Source: Solidesulfovibrio carbinoliphilus subsp. oakridgensis
GTDB taxonomy: Bacteria; Desulfobacterota; Desulfovibrionia; Desulfovibrionales; Desulfovibrionaceae
Assembly: GCF_000177215.2 (NCBI RefSeq)
Contig: NZ_CM001368.1
Span: 1,736,001 to 1,800,000 of the forward strand
Direction: 5' to 3'
DNA length: 64,000 nucleotides
A program made the position numbers and the translations under genes. Below are positions 34,220 through 44,187 of this stretch, piece by piece. A model generated the notes under the pieces. That model saw only the letters and a list, made by a program, of their open reading frames with translations, was not told the DNA's origin and ran no database searches. Numbering within the stretch: position 1 is the first letter of the stretch; each line of letters starts with the position of its first letter.

Positions 34220-36079
34220 TTACTGACGTTTTCTTGGGCGGCCGGCCGCCGGCCGGGCCGTGGCGTCTTTTCCGCGACCTCGCACCCCGGCGGGCCGGCC
34301 CGCCGGCTTTCGCTCCGGGGAATCCTTGCGGGCATGGGGCCTTTTGGGCTCGGCGCCGAGCACCGCGTGCTGGCAAAGACGTTCGGCGTCCGACGTCGCC
34401 ACAGGCAACGGGTTGCCCTCCAAGTCCGTGCCGGCGAAAAACATGGCCGCCGCCGCCGTACCCGGCAGGGGGATGAAACACTGGATCTGGTTGGGCTTCC
34501 ACCCCCGGCCGGCAAACCAGGCGGCCATCTGCCGCATGCTTTCCACGGTGCAGCCGGGAAAGGCGCTCATCAGGTAGGGCACCACGTATTGTTCCTTGCC
34601 CGCCCGCCCGGATTCGCGCTGGAACAAGGCCACGAATTCCTCGAACACCGCAAACGGCGGCTTGCGCATGAGCCGTAAAACCCGGGCGTCCGTATGCTCC
34701 GGGGCCACCTTGGCCTGTCCGCCGGTGAAGTCGCGGATCATGCGGGCGAGGGCCTCCTTGTCCGCCAGGCCCAGATCCATGCGCCAGCCGCTGGCGACGC
34801 GCACGTGGCGCACCCCGGGCAGGCGGGCGATCTCGGCCAGCAGGTCCACGAAACCGCCCTGGTCCGCCTTGAAATGCCTGCATATCTTCGGCGTCAGGCA
34901 GCTGGCCCGCAGGCAGGCCTCCATGTCCCCCGTGCAGCGCGCGCCCCACATGTTGGCGCTCGGGCCGCCCACATCGCTGATGCTGCCCGTAAAACCCTGC
35001 ACGTCCACCAGCCGGACCGCCTCGGCCAGGACGGAGGCCCGGCTGCGCGAGCGGATCGCGCGGCCCTGGTGCAGGGCCAGGGTGCAAAAGGAACACCCGC
35101 CGGCGCAGCCGCGATGGATGTTGAGGCTCCCCCGGATCATGTCCGCGGCCGGTATGGGCTGCCGGTAGGACGGATGCGGCTCCTTGCTGAAAGGCAGGGC
35201 GTAGAGGGCGTCAAGCGCGGCGCCGTCCAGGCCCTGGCCGGGAGGGGTGAGGACGGCCATCCTGTCTCCCGAGACCTGCACGGCCACCTGCCGGTTCTGG
35301 TGCACGTGGCGTTCGGACAGGAGCGAGGCCTTGAGCAAGAGCCCCGGGTCCGCCAGCATGGCCTCGTGGGAAGGGAGTTCCAGCACCGCTTGCGGCGAAA
35401 GGCCCTCGGGCAGATCGCCGGCCTTGCGCGCGTGGACCGCGCCGGGAATGCGGGCCAGGGCGTCGGCGAGGTCGCCACCCTCCCCGCTCAGGCGGTCCAG
35501 CGCCTCGGCCAGGGCCAGGATGGAATGTTCGGCCATGCCGTAGAGGACCACGGTGGCCTTGGCATCGAACAGGATGGACCGGCGCAGGGACTGGGACCAG
35601 AAATCGTAATGGCTCACGCGCCGCAGCGAGGCCTCGATGCCGCCAAGGGCCACCGGAATGCCCGGAAAGGCGCGGCGGACCAGATTGGCGTAGGCGATGG
35701 CCGCCCGGTTCGGGCGGCTGCCCGCCTGCCCGCCGGGGGTGTAGGCGTCGTCGGAACGTTTTTTGCGAAAGGCCGTGTAGTGCGCCAGCATGGAGTCCAA
35801 AGACCCGGCCGTGACGCCGGCGAACAGGCGGGGACGGCCCATGGCCGCCACCTCGCCCGGATCGCCCGCTTCCAGATTCCAGCGCGGCTGGGCCACGAGG
35901 CCCGTCCGGTAGCCCCGGCTGACCAGCCAGCGCCCGAGAAGCGGCGCGCCAAACGAGGGGTGATCCACGTAGGCGTCGCCGGTAACGAGGAGGATATCGA
36001 GTTCTTTCCAGCCGAGACGGTCCATCTCGGACCGGGTCATGGGCAGAAAGTCCGGTTGCTTGATCGGGGTTCGCGACAT
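34220..36079 (-). CDS. YgiQ-family radical SAM protein
   Basis: The 619-residue protein belongs to the YgiQ family: an N-terminal cobalamin-domain-like region (DILLVTGDAYVDHPSFGA near residue 28), a family-specific middle part (GGIEASLRRVSHYDFW, 146-161), and a radical SAM core with CAGGCSFC (Cys325, Cys329, Cys332). A Pro/Arg/Lys-rich tail ends it. The family is widespread, but its reaction is not established. It is divergent from the acid phosphatase gene, with 192 bases between them. Confidence 0.9.
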   Translation of the reverse strand: MSRTPIKQPDFLPMTRSEMDRLGWKELDILLVTGDAYVDHPSFGAPLLGRWLVSRGYRTGLVAQPRWNLEAGDPGEVAAMGRPRLFAGVTAGSLDSMLAHYTAFRKKRSDDAYTPGGQAGSRPNRAAIAYANLVRRAFPGIPVALGGIEASLRRVSHYDFWSQSLRRSILFDAKATVVLYGMAEHSILALAEALDRLSGEGGDLADALARIPGAVHARKAGDLPEGLSPQAVLELPSHEAMLADPGLLLKASLLSERHVHQNRQVAVQVSGDRMAVLTPPGQGLDGAALDALYALPFSKEPHPSYRQPIPAADMIRGSLNIHRGCAGGCSFCTLALHQGRAIRSRSRASVLAEAVRLVDVQGFTGSISDVGGPSANMWGARCTGDMEACLRASCLTPKICRHFKADQGGFVDLLAEIARLPGVRHVRVASGWRMDLGLADKEALARMIRDFTGGQAKVAPEHTDARVLRLMRKPPFAVFEEFVALFQRESGRAGKEQYVVPYLMSAFPGCTVESMRQMAAWFAGRGWKPNQIQCFIPLPGTAAAAMFFAGTDLEGNPLPVATSDAERLCQHAVLGAEPKRPHARKDSPERKPAGRPAGVRGRGKDATARPAAGRPRKRQ

Positions 36080-36271
36080 TGGGGAAGTATGTCCGGTGGC
36101 CGGAATTTCGTCCAGGGGGCAGGCTGGGGCCGCGACCGGGCACGCCTGCTCCCGACGGCGGCCCCGTCCGCCCGCGCCCGGGCCGCACGAAAATTAGGAC
36201 GAGAATTTCGAGGGCTTACAATTTCCCCCGGCCTTTGGTACTGCGTTAAGAAAATACCGGGGGAATCCACC

Positions 36272-36979
36272 ATGCGCCACCTGAGTCGCGTCTTCCTGCT
36301 CGTCTTTCTCCTGCTCCTGCCGCACTATGGACTGGCCGGGGAAACCGCTTACCTCCCGCGCGGGCAGATTGATTTTTCCAGGCTTCTGGCTCCGCCGCCA
36401 GCCGTGGGCTCGCCCCGGCAGCAAGAGGAAATGGCCCAGCTGCTGGCCCTGCAAAAAGAACGCACCCCGGCCCAGGAAGCCTTTGCCCTGGCGGACGCGG
36501 ACCGCTCCGTCTTCCGGTTCGCGGACGTCTTGGGACCGGATTTCACGCCCGGGAAATTGCCCCTGGCCGAGGCTTTTTTCAGGGCTGTCACCAAAAACGC
36601 GTCCGCACTCCTTGGCTCCGCCAAGGAACACTGGAATCGTCCCCGGCCCTACGCGTCCAATCCCGACATCCATCCCTGCGTGCCCAAACCCAACAACGCC
36701 TCCTACCCGAGCGGACACTCCACCTTCGCCACCGTGACCTCCATCCTTCTCGCCAACATGCTTCCCGAAAAACAGGACCAGATCTACGAACGCGCCGAGC
36801 GCTACAGGTTCAACCGGGAGATCGGCGGGGTCCACTATCCGAGCGACGTTGCGGCGGGGCGGCTGGCGGGCACGGTCATTGCCGCCTTCCTGCTGGAGGA
36901 TCAGGCCTTTCAGGCCGATTTCGCCAAGGCCAGGGCCGAGGTGCGCCAGGCCCTGGCCTTGGACCCAATCGCCCCCTGA
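36272..36979 (+). CDS. Secreted class A-like acid phosphatase (PAP2 family)
   Basis: The 235-residue protein has a clear signal peptide (cleavage after about residue 22, GLA). It carries the full PAP2 signature: KEHWNRPRP, PSGHS near residue 150, and NREIGGVHYPSD near 174-185 (Arg, His and Asp of the third motif). It resembles PhoN/PhoC nonspecific acid phosphatases, which hydrolyse phosphomonoesters in the periplasm. The ATG at 36272 lies behind a CCGGGGGAA site. The much longer open frame upstream is antisense to ygiQ and not coding. Confidence 0.88.
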   Translation: MRHLSRVFLLVFLLLLPHYGLAGETAYLPRGQIDFSRLLAPPPAVGSPRQQEEMAQLLALQKERTPAQEAFALADADRSVFRFADVLGPDFTPGKLPLAEAFFRAVTKNASALLGSAKEHWNRPRPYASNPDIHPCVPKPNNASYPSGHSTFATVTSILLANMLPEKQDQIYERAERYRFNREIGGVHYPSDVAAGRLAGTVIAAFLLEDQAFQADFAKARAEVRQALALDPIAP

Positions 36980-37135
36980 AGCCGCCGCCTGGGGCGGCGG
37001 CCAACGCTCCGTCCCCGGCCGCAGGGCGGACAGGCAGACGGCCCCACTCCCCACCGGACGAGGCGCGAAAGCGTCGCCGGCGGCCCGGCGGCCTCCGGCC
37101 GGGTCCGGCAGCCGCCAGATCGAGGAAGCACCCGC

Positions 37136-39280
37136 GTGAACGAAAACCATTGTCCCCGCATCGCCAAGGAACTGTCCCTGTCCGTGCCCCAGGTGGCGGC
37201 GGTGGCCAGGCTGCTGGAGGAAGGGGCCACGGTCCCCTTTGTGGCCCGCTACCGCAAGGAGGCCACCGGCTCCCTGGACGAGGTGGCCGTGGCCGCCATC
37301 CGCGACCGTCTGGCGGAACTGGCCGAACTGGACAAGCGCCGCGAGGCCATCCTGTCCTCTCTGGAAGAGCGCGGGCTGCTCGGCCCCGAACTCAAGGCCG
37401 CCGTGGAAAAGGCCGAGGACAAGGCCCGGTTGGAGGACATCTACCTGCCCTACCGGCCCAAACGCCGCACCCGGGCCGCCATGGCCCGGGAACGGGGGCT
37501 TGATCCCCTGGCCCAGGCGCTCATGGCCCAGCAGGGCCGCGATCCCCTTGCCCTGGCCAGACCCTTCGTGCAGGCGGACAAGGGTGTGCCGGACGTGGAA
37601 AGCGCCCTGGCCGGGGCCCGGGACATCCTGGCCGAGGAGACGGCCGAACATCCCCGCCTGCGCGCGGCCGTGCGGGACCTCTTTCTTCGCCGTGGCCGGT
37701 TCCGGTCCAAGGTCGTCAAGGGCAAGGAGGCGGCCGGGGCCACCTTCCGCGACTGGTTTGCCTGGGACGAACCCTTGCGGACCATCCCTGGCCACCGGGC
37801 CCTGGCCATGTTCCGGGGGGAGGCCGAGGGGTTTCTGTCCCTTAGCCTGCGGCCGCCGGAGGAGGAGATCGTCGCCCTCGCCCGGCGGTTCCTGCTGCGC
37901 GGCCAGGGACCGGACGCGGCAGAAGTGGCGGCCGCCCTGGCCGACGGGTGCAAACGCCTGCTGGCGCCGTCCCTGGAGACCGAGACCCGGGCGGAAGTGA
38001 AGGCCCGGGCCGACGCCGAGGCCATCCGGGTCTTTTCCGCCAATCTGCGCGGCCTGCTCCTGGCCCCGCCGCTTGGCCAGAAGCGGGTGCTGGCCCTTGA
38101 TCCCGGCTTTCGCACCGGGGCCAAGCTGACCGTGCTGGACGCCCAGGGCGGCCTGCTCCACCACGCCACGATCCACCCCACCGCCTCCGCCGGCCAGCGG
38201 GAGGCCGCGGCCGCCGCGGTCAAGGCCTTGTGCGACCGGTTCCAGGTCCAGGCCATCGCCATCGGCAACGGCACGGCCGGCCGCGAGACAGAGGCCTTCG
38301 TGCGCGAGCTTGGCCTGGACCTTCCCGTGACCCTGGTCAACGAGGCCGGCGCCTCGATCTATTCCGCCTCGGAGACGGCCCGGCGGGAGTTCCCGGACCT
38401 GGACCTGACCGTGCGCGGCTCGATCAGCATCGGCCGCCGGCTCATGGATCCGCTGGCCGAGCTGGTCAAGCTGGACCCCAAATCCATCGGGGTCGGCCAG
38501 TACCAGCACGACGTGGACCAGGCCGGCCTGCGCCGGGCCCTGGACGACGTGGTCGCGAGTTGCGTCAACGCCGTGGGCGTGGACGTGAACACCGCCAGCC
38601 AGGAGCTGCTGACCTTCGTGTCGGGCCTCGGCCCGGCCCTGGCCAAGGCCGTGGTGGCCCACCGGGAGGCCAACGGCCCCTTCCCCAGCCGAGACGCCCT
38701 GCGCCAAGTGCGGCGGCTCGGACCCAAGGCCTTCGAGCAGGCGGCCGGATTTTTGCGCGTGCGCGGGGAGGAGCCGCTCGACGCCAGCGCCGTGCACCCC
38801 GAGCGCTACGCCCTGGTGCGGCGCATGGCCCGGGACGCCCACTGCACGGTGGGCCAGCTCCTGGCCGACGCCGCCGCCCGGGCCAGGATCCGCCCGGAGG
38901 CCTACGTCTCCGGCGACATCGGCCTGCCGACGCTCACCGACATCCTGGCCGAACTGGAAAAGCCGGGCCGGGACCCCAGGGCGGGCTTCAGCGCCTTCGC
39001 CTTTGCCGAGGGCGTCAACCGGATCGAGGATCTGGCCGCCGGCATGGAACTGCCCGGCCTGGTCACCAATGTGACCAGGTTCGGGGCTTTCGTGGATATC
39101 GGCGTCCACCGGGACGGCATGGTGCACGTAAGCCAGCTGGCCGACCGCTTCGTGTCCGATCCGGCGGAGGTCGTGTCCGTCAGCCGCGAGGTGTGGGTGC
39201 GGGTGGTGGAGATCGATTTGGAGCGCGGCCGCATCGGCCTCAGCCTGCGCGGCCTCAAGGCCAAGGAAACGGAGCGATAG
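37136..39280 (+). CDS. tex: Tex family RNA-binding protein
   Basis: Tex is a multidomain nucleic-acid-binding protein related to eukaryotic Spt6. The 714-residue product shows an N-terminal helical domain (VPFVARYRKEATGSLDE near residue 38), a YqgF-like RNase H fold domain (LALDPGFRTGAKL near residue 320), helix-hairpin-helix motifs (near 490-560) and a C-terminal S1 domain (GLVTNVTRFGAFVDIG). The start codon is GTG with a GAGGAAG site. One base separates its stop from the next gene, and the xanthine dehydrogenase genes follow in the same direction. Confidence 0.94.
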   Translation: MNENHCPRIAKELSLSVPQVAAVARLLEEGATVPFVARYRKEATGSLDEVAVAAIRDRLAELAELDKRREAILSSLEERGLLGPELKAAVEKAEDKARLEDIYLPYRPKRRTRAAMARERGLDPLAQALMAQQGRDPLALARPFVQADKGVPDVESALAGARDILAEETAEHPRLRAAVRDLFLRRGRFRSKVVKGKEAAGATFRDWFAWDEPLRTIPGHRALAMFRGEAEGFLSLSLRPPEEEIVALARRFLLRGQGPDAAEVAAALADGCKRLLAPSLETETRAEVKARADAEAIRVFSANLRGLLLAPPLGQKRVLALDPGFRTGAKLTVLDAQGGLLHHATIHPTASAGQREAAAAAVKALCDRFQVQAIAIGNGTAGRETEAFVRELGLDLPVTLVNEAGASIYSASETARREFPDLDLTVRGSISIGRRLMDPLAELVKLDPKSIGVGQYQHDVDQAGLRRALDDVVASCVNAVGVDVNTASQELLTFVSGLGPALAKAVVAHREANGPFPSRDALRQVRRLGPKAFEQAAGFLRVRGEEPLDASAVHPERYALVRRMARDAHCTVGQLLADAAARARIRPEAYVSGDIGLPTLTDILAELEKPGRDPRAGFSAFAFAEGVNRIEDLAAGMELPGLVTNVTRFGAFVDIGVHRDGMVHVSQLADRFVSDPAEVVSVSREVWVRVVEIDLERGRIGLSLRGLKAKETER

Positions 39281-39281
39281 C

Positions 39282-40589
39282 ATGGACTACGACGCGGACC
39301 TCCTGAAGGAATTCCTGCTGGCCGCGGGGAGCCCCCCCGACGCGGTCGCCGGCCTCGAACCGGGCGTGGCCCTGGGGGATCAGGGCGTTTCCCCGGAGAT
39401 TCGGGCGGCCCTGGCCGCCTGCCTGTCCGAGGCCCTGGGCGCGCCTCCCGCCCCTCCCCTCCTTTTGGAGCGGGGGTCGCTTGACGGCTGGTCCGCCTTT
39501 CTCCGCGACGCCCTGGATGACGCGGCGGTCAAGCGCGCCGCCGTCGCCAGGATCGTGGCCGGGAAAAAACCGCTGCCCCCCGGCCAGGCCCATGTGATCG
39601 ACCGGATGCGGCCCGGGGACGCCCCCGGGGTGTCCCGGCTCTTTCACGACATCTACGGCGACAAGTATCCGGTGGTGGACTACTTCGTCCCGGAGCAGCT
39701 GGTGGCGCTCAACCGCCGCGACGCGGTCCTGACCCTGGTGGCCCGGCTGGCCTCGGGCGAAATCGCCGGCACCGGCGCGTTTTACCGCAGTTCGCCGCCA
39801 AACCCGGCCGTCTACGAGCAGGGCCAGCTTCTGGTCGCTCCGGAGTACCGGCAAAGCTCCATCGCCTTTCGCATCCTCAAGGAACTCGACGAGGTCTCCC
39901 GGTCCATGTCCTTTGCCGAGGCTTTTTTCGGCGAGGCGGTGTGCAGCCACCTGGTCACGCAAAAGACCGCGGTGCGGCAGAACTACGCGGTGTGCGGCCT
40001 GGAACTCTCGCTCATGCCGACCGGCGCCTACGAGAAGGAAGGGGCTTCGGGCCGGATGAGCTGCCTGCTCCACTTCCGGGTGGACCGCGACCGGGCCCAG
40101 CCGCTTTTTCTTCCCGAGTCGTATCGTCCGGTCCTGGAGCACATCCTGTCCGGCCTCGGTCTCGACCGCGACATCCGGTATGCCGCGCACGACCAGCCGG
40201 CCGCGCCCCACACCGAGCTGGCCTCGCGGGTCTTTGATTTCGCCCAGGTGGAGCGCGTCCAGGTGCCCGCCATCGGCCAGGATTTCGCGCAGCAGGTCGA
40301 GGCCCTGGCCGAGCGGGGCCGCCGCCGGGGGCTGGCCGTCATCCAGGCGTACCTCGGGGCCGGGGAACCGGGCGTGGCCTTTGCCGCCGAAATCCTGAAC
40401 CGGCATGGCTTCATCTTCGGGGGACTGGCCCCCCTGTGGTTCGGCCACGACGCCCTCCTGTTCCAATGGCTGGCCGAGCCGCCCGCTTTCGCGGCCATAA
40501 ACCTCCTGACCGACCGGGCCAAGACCCTCCTCGGCCATATCGAGGCCGATTGGCAGCGGCAACAAGGCCGGCACCGCCATGAGGGATGA
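39282..40589 (+). CDS. GNAT-family acetyltransferase-like protein
   Basis: The 435-residue protein carries a GNAT-like domain near residues 105-255 (MRPGDAPGVSRLFHDIYGD..., ending in the LLVAPEYRQSSIAFRILKEL acetyl-CoA binding region). It is flanked by an N-terminal helical extension (1-100) and a C-terminal domain (260-435) that may be a second, degenerate acyltransferase fold. The acetyl acceptor is unknown. It starts one base after tex and overlaps the xanthine dehydrogenase large-subunit gene by 11 bases, so it is coupled to both. Confidence 0.65.
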   Translation: MDYDADLLKEFLLAAGSPPDAVAGLEPGVALGDQGVSPEIRAALAACLSEALGAPPAPPLLLERGSLDGWSAFLRDALDDAAVKRAAVARIVAGKKPLPPGQAHVIDRMRPGDAPGVSRLFHDIYGDKYPVVDYFVPEQLVALNRRDAVLTLVARLASGEIAGTGAFYRSSPPNPAVYEQGQLLVAPEYRQSSIAFRILKELDEVSRSMSFAEAFFGEAVCSHLVTQKTAVRQNYAVCGLELSLMPTGAYEKEGASGRMSCLLHFRVDRDRAQPLFLPESYRPVLEHILSGLGLDRDIRYAAHDQPAAPHTELASRVFDFAQVERVQVPAIGQDFAQQVEALAERGRRRGLAVIQAYLGAGEPGVAFAAEILNRHGFIFGGLAPLWFGHDALLFQWLAEPPAFAAINLLTDRAKTLLGHIEADWQRQQGRHRHEG

Positions 40590-42864
40590 CGCCACGCCCC
40601 GGGCCGACGCCCTGGCCAAGGCCACCGGACAGGAACGCTACAGCGCCGACGAGACGCCGCCGGGCTGCCTGTGGGCCGGTGTCCGGCGGGCGGGCATTCC
40701 CCACGGCCTGATCACCGCCTTGGACGTGGCCGCCGCCCGGGACACGCCCGGCGTGGCGGCGGTCCTGACCCGGGCCGACGTGCCCGGCACCAACCGCCAG
40801 GGCATTGTCCACAAGGACCAGCCGGTCCTGTGCGGCCAGCGCGTGCGCCACTGCGGCGACGCCGTCGCCCTGGTGGTGGCCGAAAGCCGGGCCGCCCTGG
40901 CCGAGGGCCTCTCCCGCATCGCCGTGGACTTCTCCCCGCTGCCCGGGGTGTTCGATCCGGTGGCCGCCTTGCTGCCGGACGCGCCCCTCGTCCATCCCGG
41001 CCGCGAGGACGGCAACCGCCTGGCCCACGGCCTGGTGGAGAAAGGCGACGCCCCGGCCGCCCTGGCCGGGGCGTCGGCCGACGACGTGGTGGTTTTTGAC
41101 GAGTTTCACACGCCCTTGCAGGACCACGTCTTTCTGGAGCCGCCAAACGGCCTGGCCCGGCTGACCCCGGCCGGCCTCCTCGACATGGTCGTCTCCACCC
41201 AGGCCCCGTTTCGCGACCGCTTCGAGATCGCCCATGCCCTGGGCCTTGACCCCATGAAAATCCGCATCCGCGCGCCCTATCTCGGCGGCGGTTTCGGCGG
41301 CAAGGACGGGGCCACGGTCCAGTGCCTGCTGGCCCTGGCCGCCCTCCACGCGCCGGGGCGGTGGGTCAAGATGGCCTGGAGCCGCGAGGAGACGTTTCTG
41401 GCCGGCTACAAGCGCCATGCCGCCACGGTGCGCCTGCGCCTCCTGGCCGGGCGCGACGGCACCCTGCGCGCCCTGTCCGGGGTCCTTAATTTCGACGCCG
41501 GCCCCTACGCCCACCTGAGCGGCGAGATCATGGCCCTGGGGATGGAACATGCCGGCGGCCCGTACCGCATTCCCCACACCCGCATCGAGGGATTCTGCGC
41601 CTACACCAACAACCCCGTGGGCGGCGCCTTCCGGGGATTCGGCGTGGTCCAGGCCGGCTTTGCCACCGAGCGCCTGATGGACGCCCTGGCCGTGAAGCTT
41701 GGCCGGGACCCGGCCGGCCTGCGCCGGCAAAACGCCCTCTGCCCGGGAGAGCGAAACTGCGCCGGCGTCACCGTCGAGGCCGGCACCGATACGGCCGCCT
41801 GCCTGGACGCCGTCATGGCCCACCCCTTCTGGACCGGGCGCGAAGCCTGGAAAAAGGCGGCCCCGGCCTTCACCCGGCGCGGCACGGGCCTGGTCGCCAT
41901 CCAGAACGCCATGGGCTACGGCCGGGGCCTGCCCGACGCCGCGGCCGCCAAGCTGGAGCTGACCCGCCAGGGAACCTTTCGCATCCACAACTCCGTGCCG
42001 GACATGGGGCAGGGCAACGCCTCGGCCTTCGTGGCCATGGCCGCCAGGGCCCTCGGTCAGCCGGCGCACGCCGTAACCTGCGTCCAGCCGGACACCCGCA
42101 CCTGTCCCCCGGCCGGCTCCTCGTCGGCCAGCCGCACCACCTACACCTTTGGCAACGCCCTGTTGCGAGCCTGCCGGGCCATGCGGGAAAAGCTCCTCGC
42201 CCGGGCGGCCCTGGCCCTTTTGTGCGACGCCCCCGAGCGGCTCGAACTGCTGCCCGGGGCCGTGTCCGATCCGGCCACCGGACGGGCCGTGCCCCTGGCC
42301 CGCATCGGCCTGATGCTGTGCCGCGACGACCGCATCTGCATCGACCAGTTCGTCATGCCGGTGGTGGATAATCCGCCGGACACGGGCCGGGAGTTCAAGC
42401 TCGGGTTTCCCCACCGCTTCTATTCCTATGGGGCGTGTCTTTGCGCCGTGGAGGCGGACACGCTGACGGGCACGGTGCGTCTGGCCCGGTGCCTCGTGTC
42501 GGTGGCCTGCGGCCGGGTGTTTTCCCTGGCCGGCGTCGAGCAGCAGCTCCAGGGGGCCGCGGCCCAGGGGGCCGGGCTGGCCCTGTTCGAGGATACGGTC
42601 CTCGACCGGGGCCGGATGCGGGCCAAGGATCTCGGCACCTATCTGATCCCGACGGCCCTGGACCTGCCCGATACCCGATGCCTGGCCCTCGACGACGACG
42701 AGCCGACCGGCCCCATGGGCCTCAAGGGCATGGGCGAAGTCGGCATCCACGGCCCGGGCCCGGCCGTGGCCCAGGCCCTTTACGACGCCACCGGCATCTG
42801 GCTGCGACGGTTGCCCGTCACCCCGCAGGCGGTGCTTGAAGCCATGGGAGGCCTGCCCTCGTGA
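40579..42864 (+). CDS. Xanthine dehydrogenase family, molybdopterin-binding large subunit
   Basis: The 761-residue protein is a molybdenum hydroxylase large subunit, with an N-terminal a/b-hammerhead domain (about 1-115) and Mo-pterin-binding domains. It shows GGGFGGKDG near residue 235, GGAFRGFGVVQAGFA near 350, MGQGNASAF near 477, and the catalytic-Glu motif GLKGMGEVG near residue 719. With the next two genes it makes a three-subunit XDH/aldehyde-oxidase/CO-dehydrogenase-type enzyme. The substrate cannot be read from sequence alone. No XdhC/MocA-type maturation gene is present nearby. Confidence 0.9.
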   Translation: MRDDATPRADALAKATGQERYSADETPPGCLWAGVRRAGIPHGLITALDVAAARDTPGVAAVLTRADVPGTNRQGIVHKDQPVLCGQRVRHCGDAVALVVAESRAALAEGLSRIAVDFSPLPGVFDPVAALLPDAPLVHPGREDGNRLAHGLVEKGDAPAALAGASADDVVVFDEFHTPLQDHVFLEPPNGLARLTPAGLLDMVVSTQAPFRDRFEIAHALGLDPMKIRIRAPYLGGGFGGKDGATVQCLLALAALHAPGRWVKMAWSREETFLAGYKRHAATVRLRLLAGRDGTLRALSGVLNFDAGPYAHLSGEIMALGMEHAGGPYRIPHTRIEGFCAYTNNPVGGAFRGFGVVQAGFATERLMDALAVKLGRDPAGLRRQNALCPGERNCAGVTVEAGTDTAACLDAVMAHPFWTGREAWKKAAPAFTRRGTGLVAIQNAMGYGRGLPDAAAAKLELTRQGTFRIHNSVPDMGQGNASAFVAMAARALGQPAHAVTCVQPDTRTCPPAGSSSASRTTYTFGNALLRACRAMREKLLARAALALLCDAPERLELLPGAVSDPATGRAVPLARIGLMLCRDDRICIDQFVMPVVDNPPDTGREFKLGFPHRFYSYGACLCAVEADTLTGTVRLARCLVSVACGRVFSLAGVEQQLQGAAAQGAGLALFEDTVLDRGRMRAKDLGTYLIPTALDLPDTRCLALDDDEPTGPMGLKGMGEVGIHGPGPAVAQALYDATGIWLRRLPVTPQAVLEAMGGLPS

Positions 42865-43346
42865 GCGAACATATGGAACTGTCCTTTACGCTAAACGGCG
42901 CCCCGGTGCGCATGGCCGTCGAACCCGGCCGGCGGGTCCTCGATCTTTTGCGCGAGGATTTGGGGCTGACCGCCGCCAAGGAAGGCTGCGGCTCGGGCGA
43001 ATGCGGGGCCTGCGCCGTGCTGGTGGACGGGGAGGCCAAGCTGTCGTGCCTCATGCTCGCGGCCCAACTGCCCGGCCGCAGCGTGGTCACGGCCGAGGGC
43101 CTCGGCACCGTCCTCGCCCCCCATTCCATCCAGGAGGCCTTTGCCGGCTGCGGCGCGGTCCAGTGCGGCTACTGCACGCCGGGCATGACCATTGCCACGG
43201 CCGCGCTTCTGGCCCAAAATCCCGATCCCGACCGCGAAGAGGCGCGCCGGGCCATCTCCGGCAACCTGTGCCGCTGCACCGGGTACGTCAAAATCGTGGA
43301 CGCGGTCCTGGCGGCCGGGGCGGCCCTGCGTGGGGAAAAAGAGTGA
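42861..43346 (+). CDS. Xanthine dehydrogenase family, 2Fe-2S subunit
   Basis: The 161-residue subunit binds two 2Fe-2S clusters. The ferredoxin-type site is Cys43, Cys48, Cys51 and Cys63, and the second is Cys102, Cys105, Cys137 and Cys139 (QCGYC and LCRCTGY). It carries electrons from the molybdenum centre to FAD. The start is GTG, overlapping the large-subunit stop (GTGA), and the end overlaps the FAD subunit in the same way. Confidence 0.95.
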   Translation: MSEHMELSFTLNGAPVRMAVEPGRRVLDLLREDLGLTAAKEGCGSGECGACAVLVDGEAKLSCLMLAAQLPGRSVVTAEGLGTVLAPHSIQEAFAGCGAVQCGYCTPGMTIATAALLAQNPDPDREEARRAISGNLCRCTGYVKIVDAVLAAGAALRGEKE

Positions 43347-44176
43347 TCCGCCGGGTGTTTCGTCCCGAAAGCCTGGAGCGGTTGTGGCCGCTTCTGGCCG
43401 ACGGCGCCCGGGCCATGGCCGGGGGCACGGATCTGCTGGTGCGGCGCGAGGGGCAGGCCCCGATGGACGTGGCCCTGCTGGAAGGCATCGCGGAACTCGC
43501 CGGAATTGCCGAAGAGCAGGGGCTGGTGCGCCTGGGAGCCCTGGCCAGCCACAGCAGCCTGGCCGCCCACGGGCTGGTGCGCGAACGCCTGCCGGTGCTG
43601 GCCCAGGCCCTTTCGACCCTTGGCTCGCCGCTTGTCCGCAACATGGGCACCCTCGGCGGCAATATCGCGACCGCCTCCCCGGCCGGCGACACCCTGCCGC
43701 CGCTCTATGCCCTGGACGCCCTGGTGGAACTGGCCTCCCAGGACGGCCGACGGCGTATGCCGCTTGGCGATATGATCCTCGGTCCGGGACGCACGGCCCT
43801 CTCCCCCGGCGAGATCGTCGCCGCCGTCCTTGTCCGCCCGCCAGCGGCAGACGCCCGGCAGCATTTTGAAAAGGTCGGCCGCCGCGGCGCCCTGGCCATT
43901 GCCGTGGCCAGCCTGGCCGCCGTCATCTCGCGTGACGCCGATGGCCGGGTGCGAGAAGCCCGGCTGGCCGTGGGCAGCGTCGGGCCGACGGTCCTGCGCT
44001 GCCCGGCCGCCGAGGCCGCGCTGACGGGCCAGCTTCTCACCCAGGATGTTTTGCAGGAAGCGGCCGGGCGCATCCGCGCCGCCGTCTTGCCCATCGACGA
44101 CCTCCGGGCCACGGCCGCCTACCGCCGGCAGGTGGCCGGCAACCTGCTGCTGCGGCTGGCCGCCAGGGAAGCGTAA
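43343..44176 (+). CDS. Xanthine dehydrogenase family, FAD-binding subunit
   Basis: The 277-residue protein has the FAD-binding motifs of the family (AGGTDLLV near residue 27, and NMGTLGGNIATASPAGD near residues 97-113) and the C-terminal CODH flavoprotein domain. The start is GTG at 43343, four bases into the Fe-S subunit end. The longer open frame back to 42836 is out-of-frame sequence of the Fe-S gene. It completes the three-subunit enzyme. Confidence 0.93.
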   Translation: MIRRVFRPESLERLWPLLADGARAMAGGTDLLVRREGQAPMDVALLEGIAELAGIAEEQGLVRLGALASHSSLAAHGLVRERLPVLAQALSTLGSPLVRNMGTLGGNIATASPAGDTLPPLYALDALVELASQDGRRRMPLGDMILGPGRTALSPGEIVAAVLVRPPAADARQHFEKVGRRGALAIAVASLAAVISRDADGRVREARLAVGSVGPTVLRCPAAEAALTGQLLTQDVLQEAAGRIRAAVLPIDDLRATAAYRRQVAGNLLLRLAAREA

Positions 44177-44187
44177 AGGGAAAGAAG

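Noticed and set aside
36194-39283. 1029-codon open frame on the minus strand
   Set aside because: Antisense shadow of tex; tex has clear domains and operon context on the plus strand.
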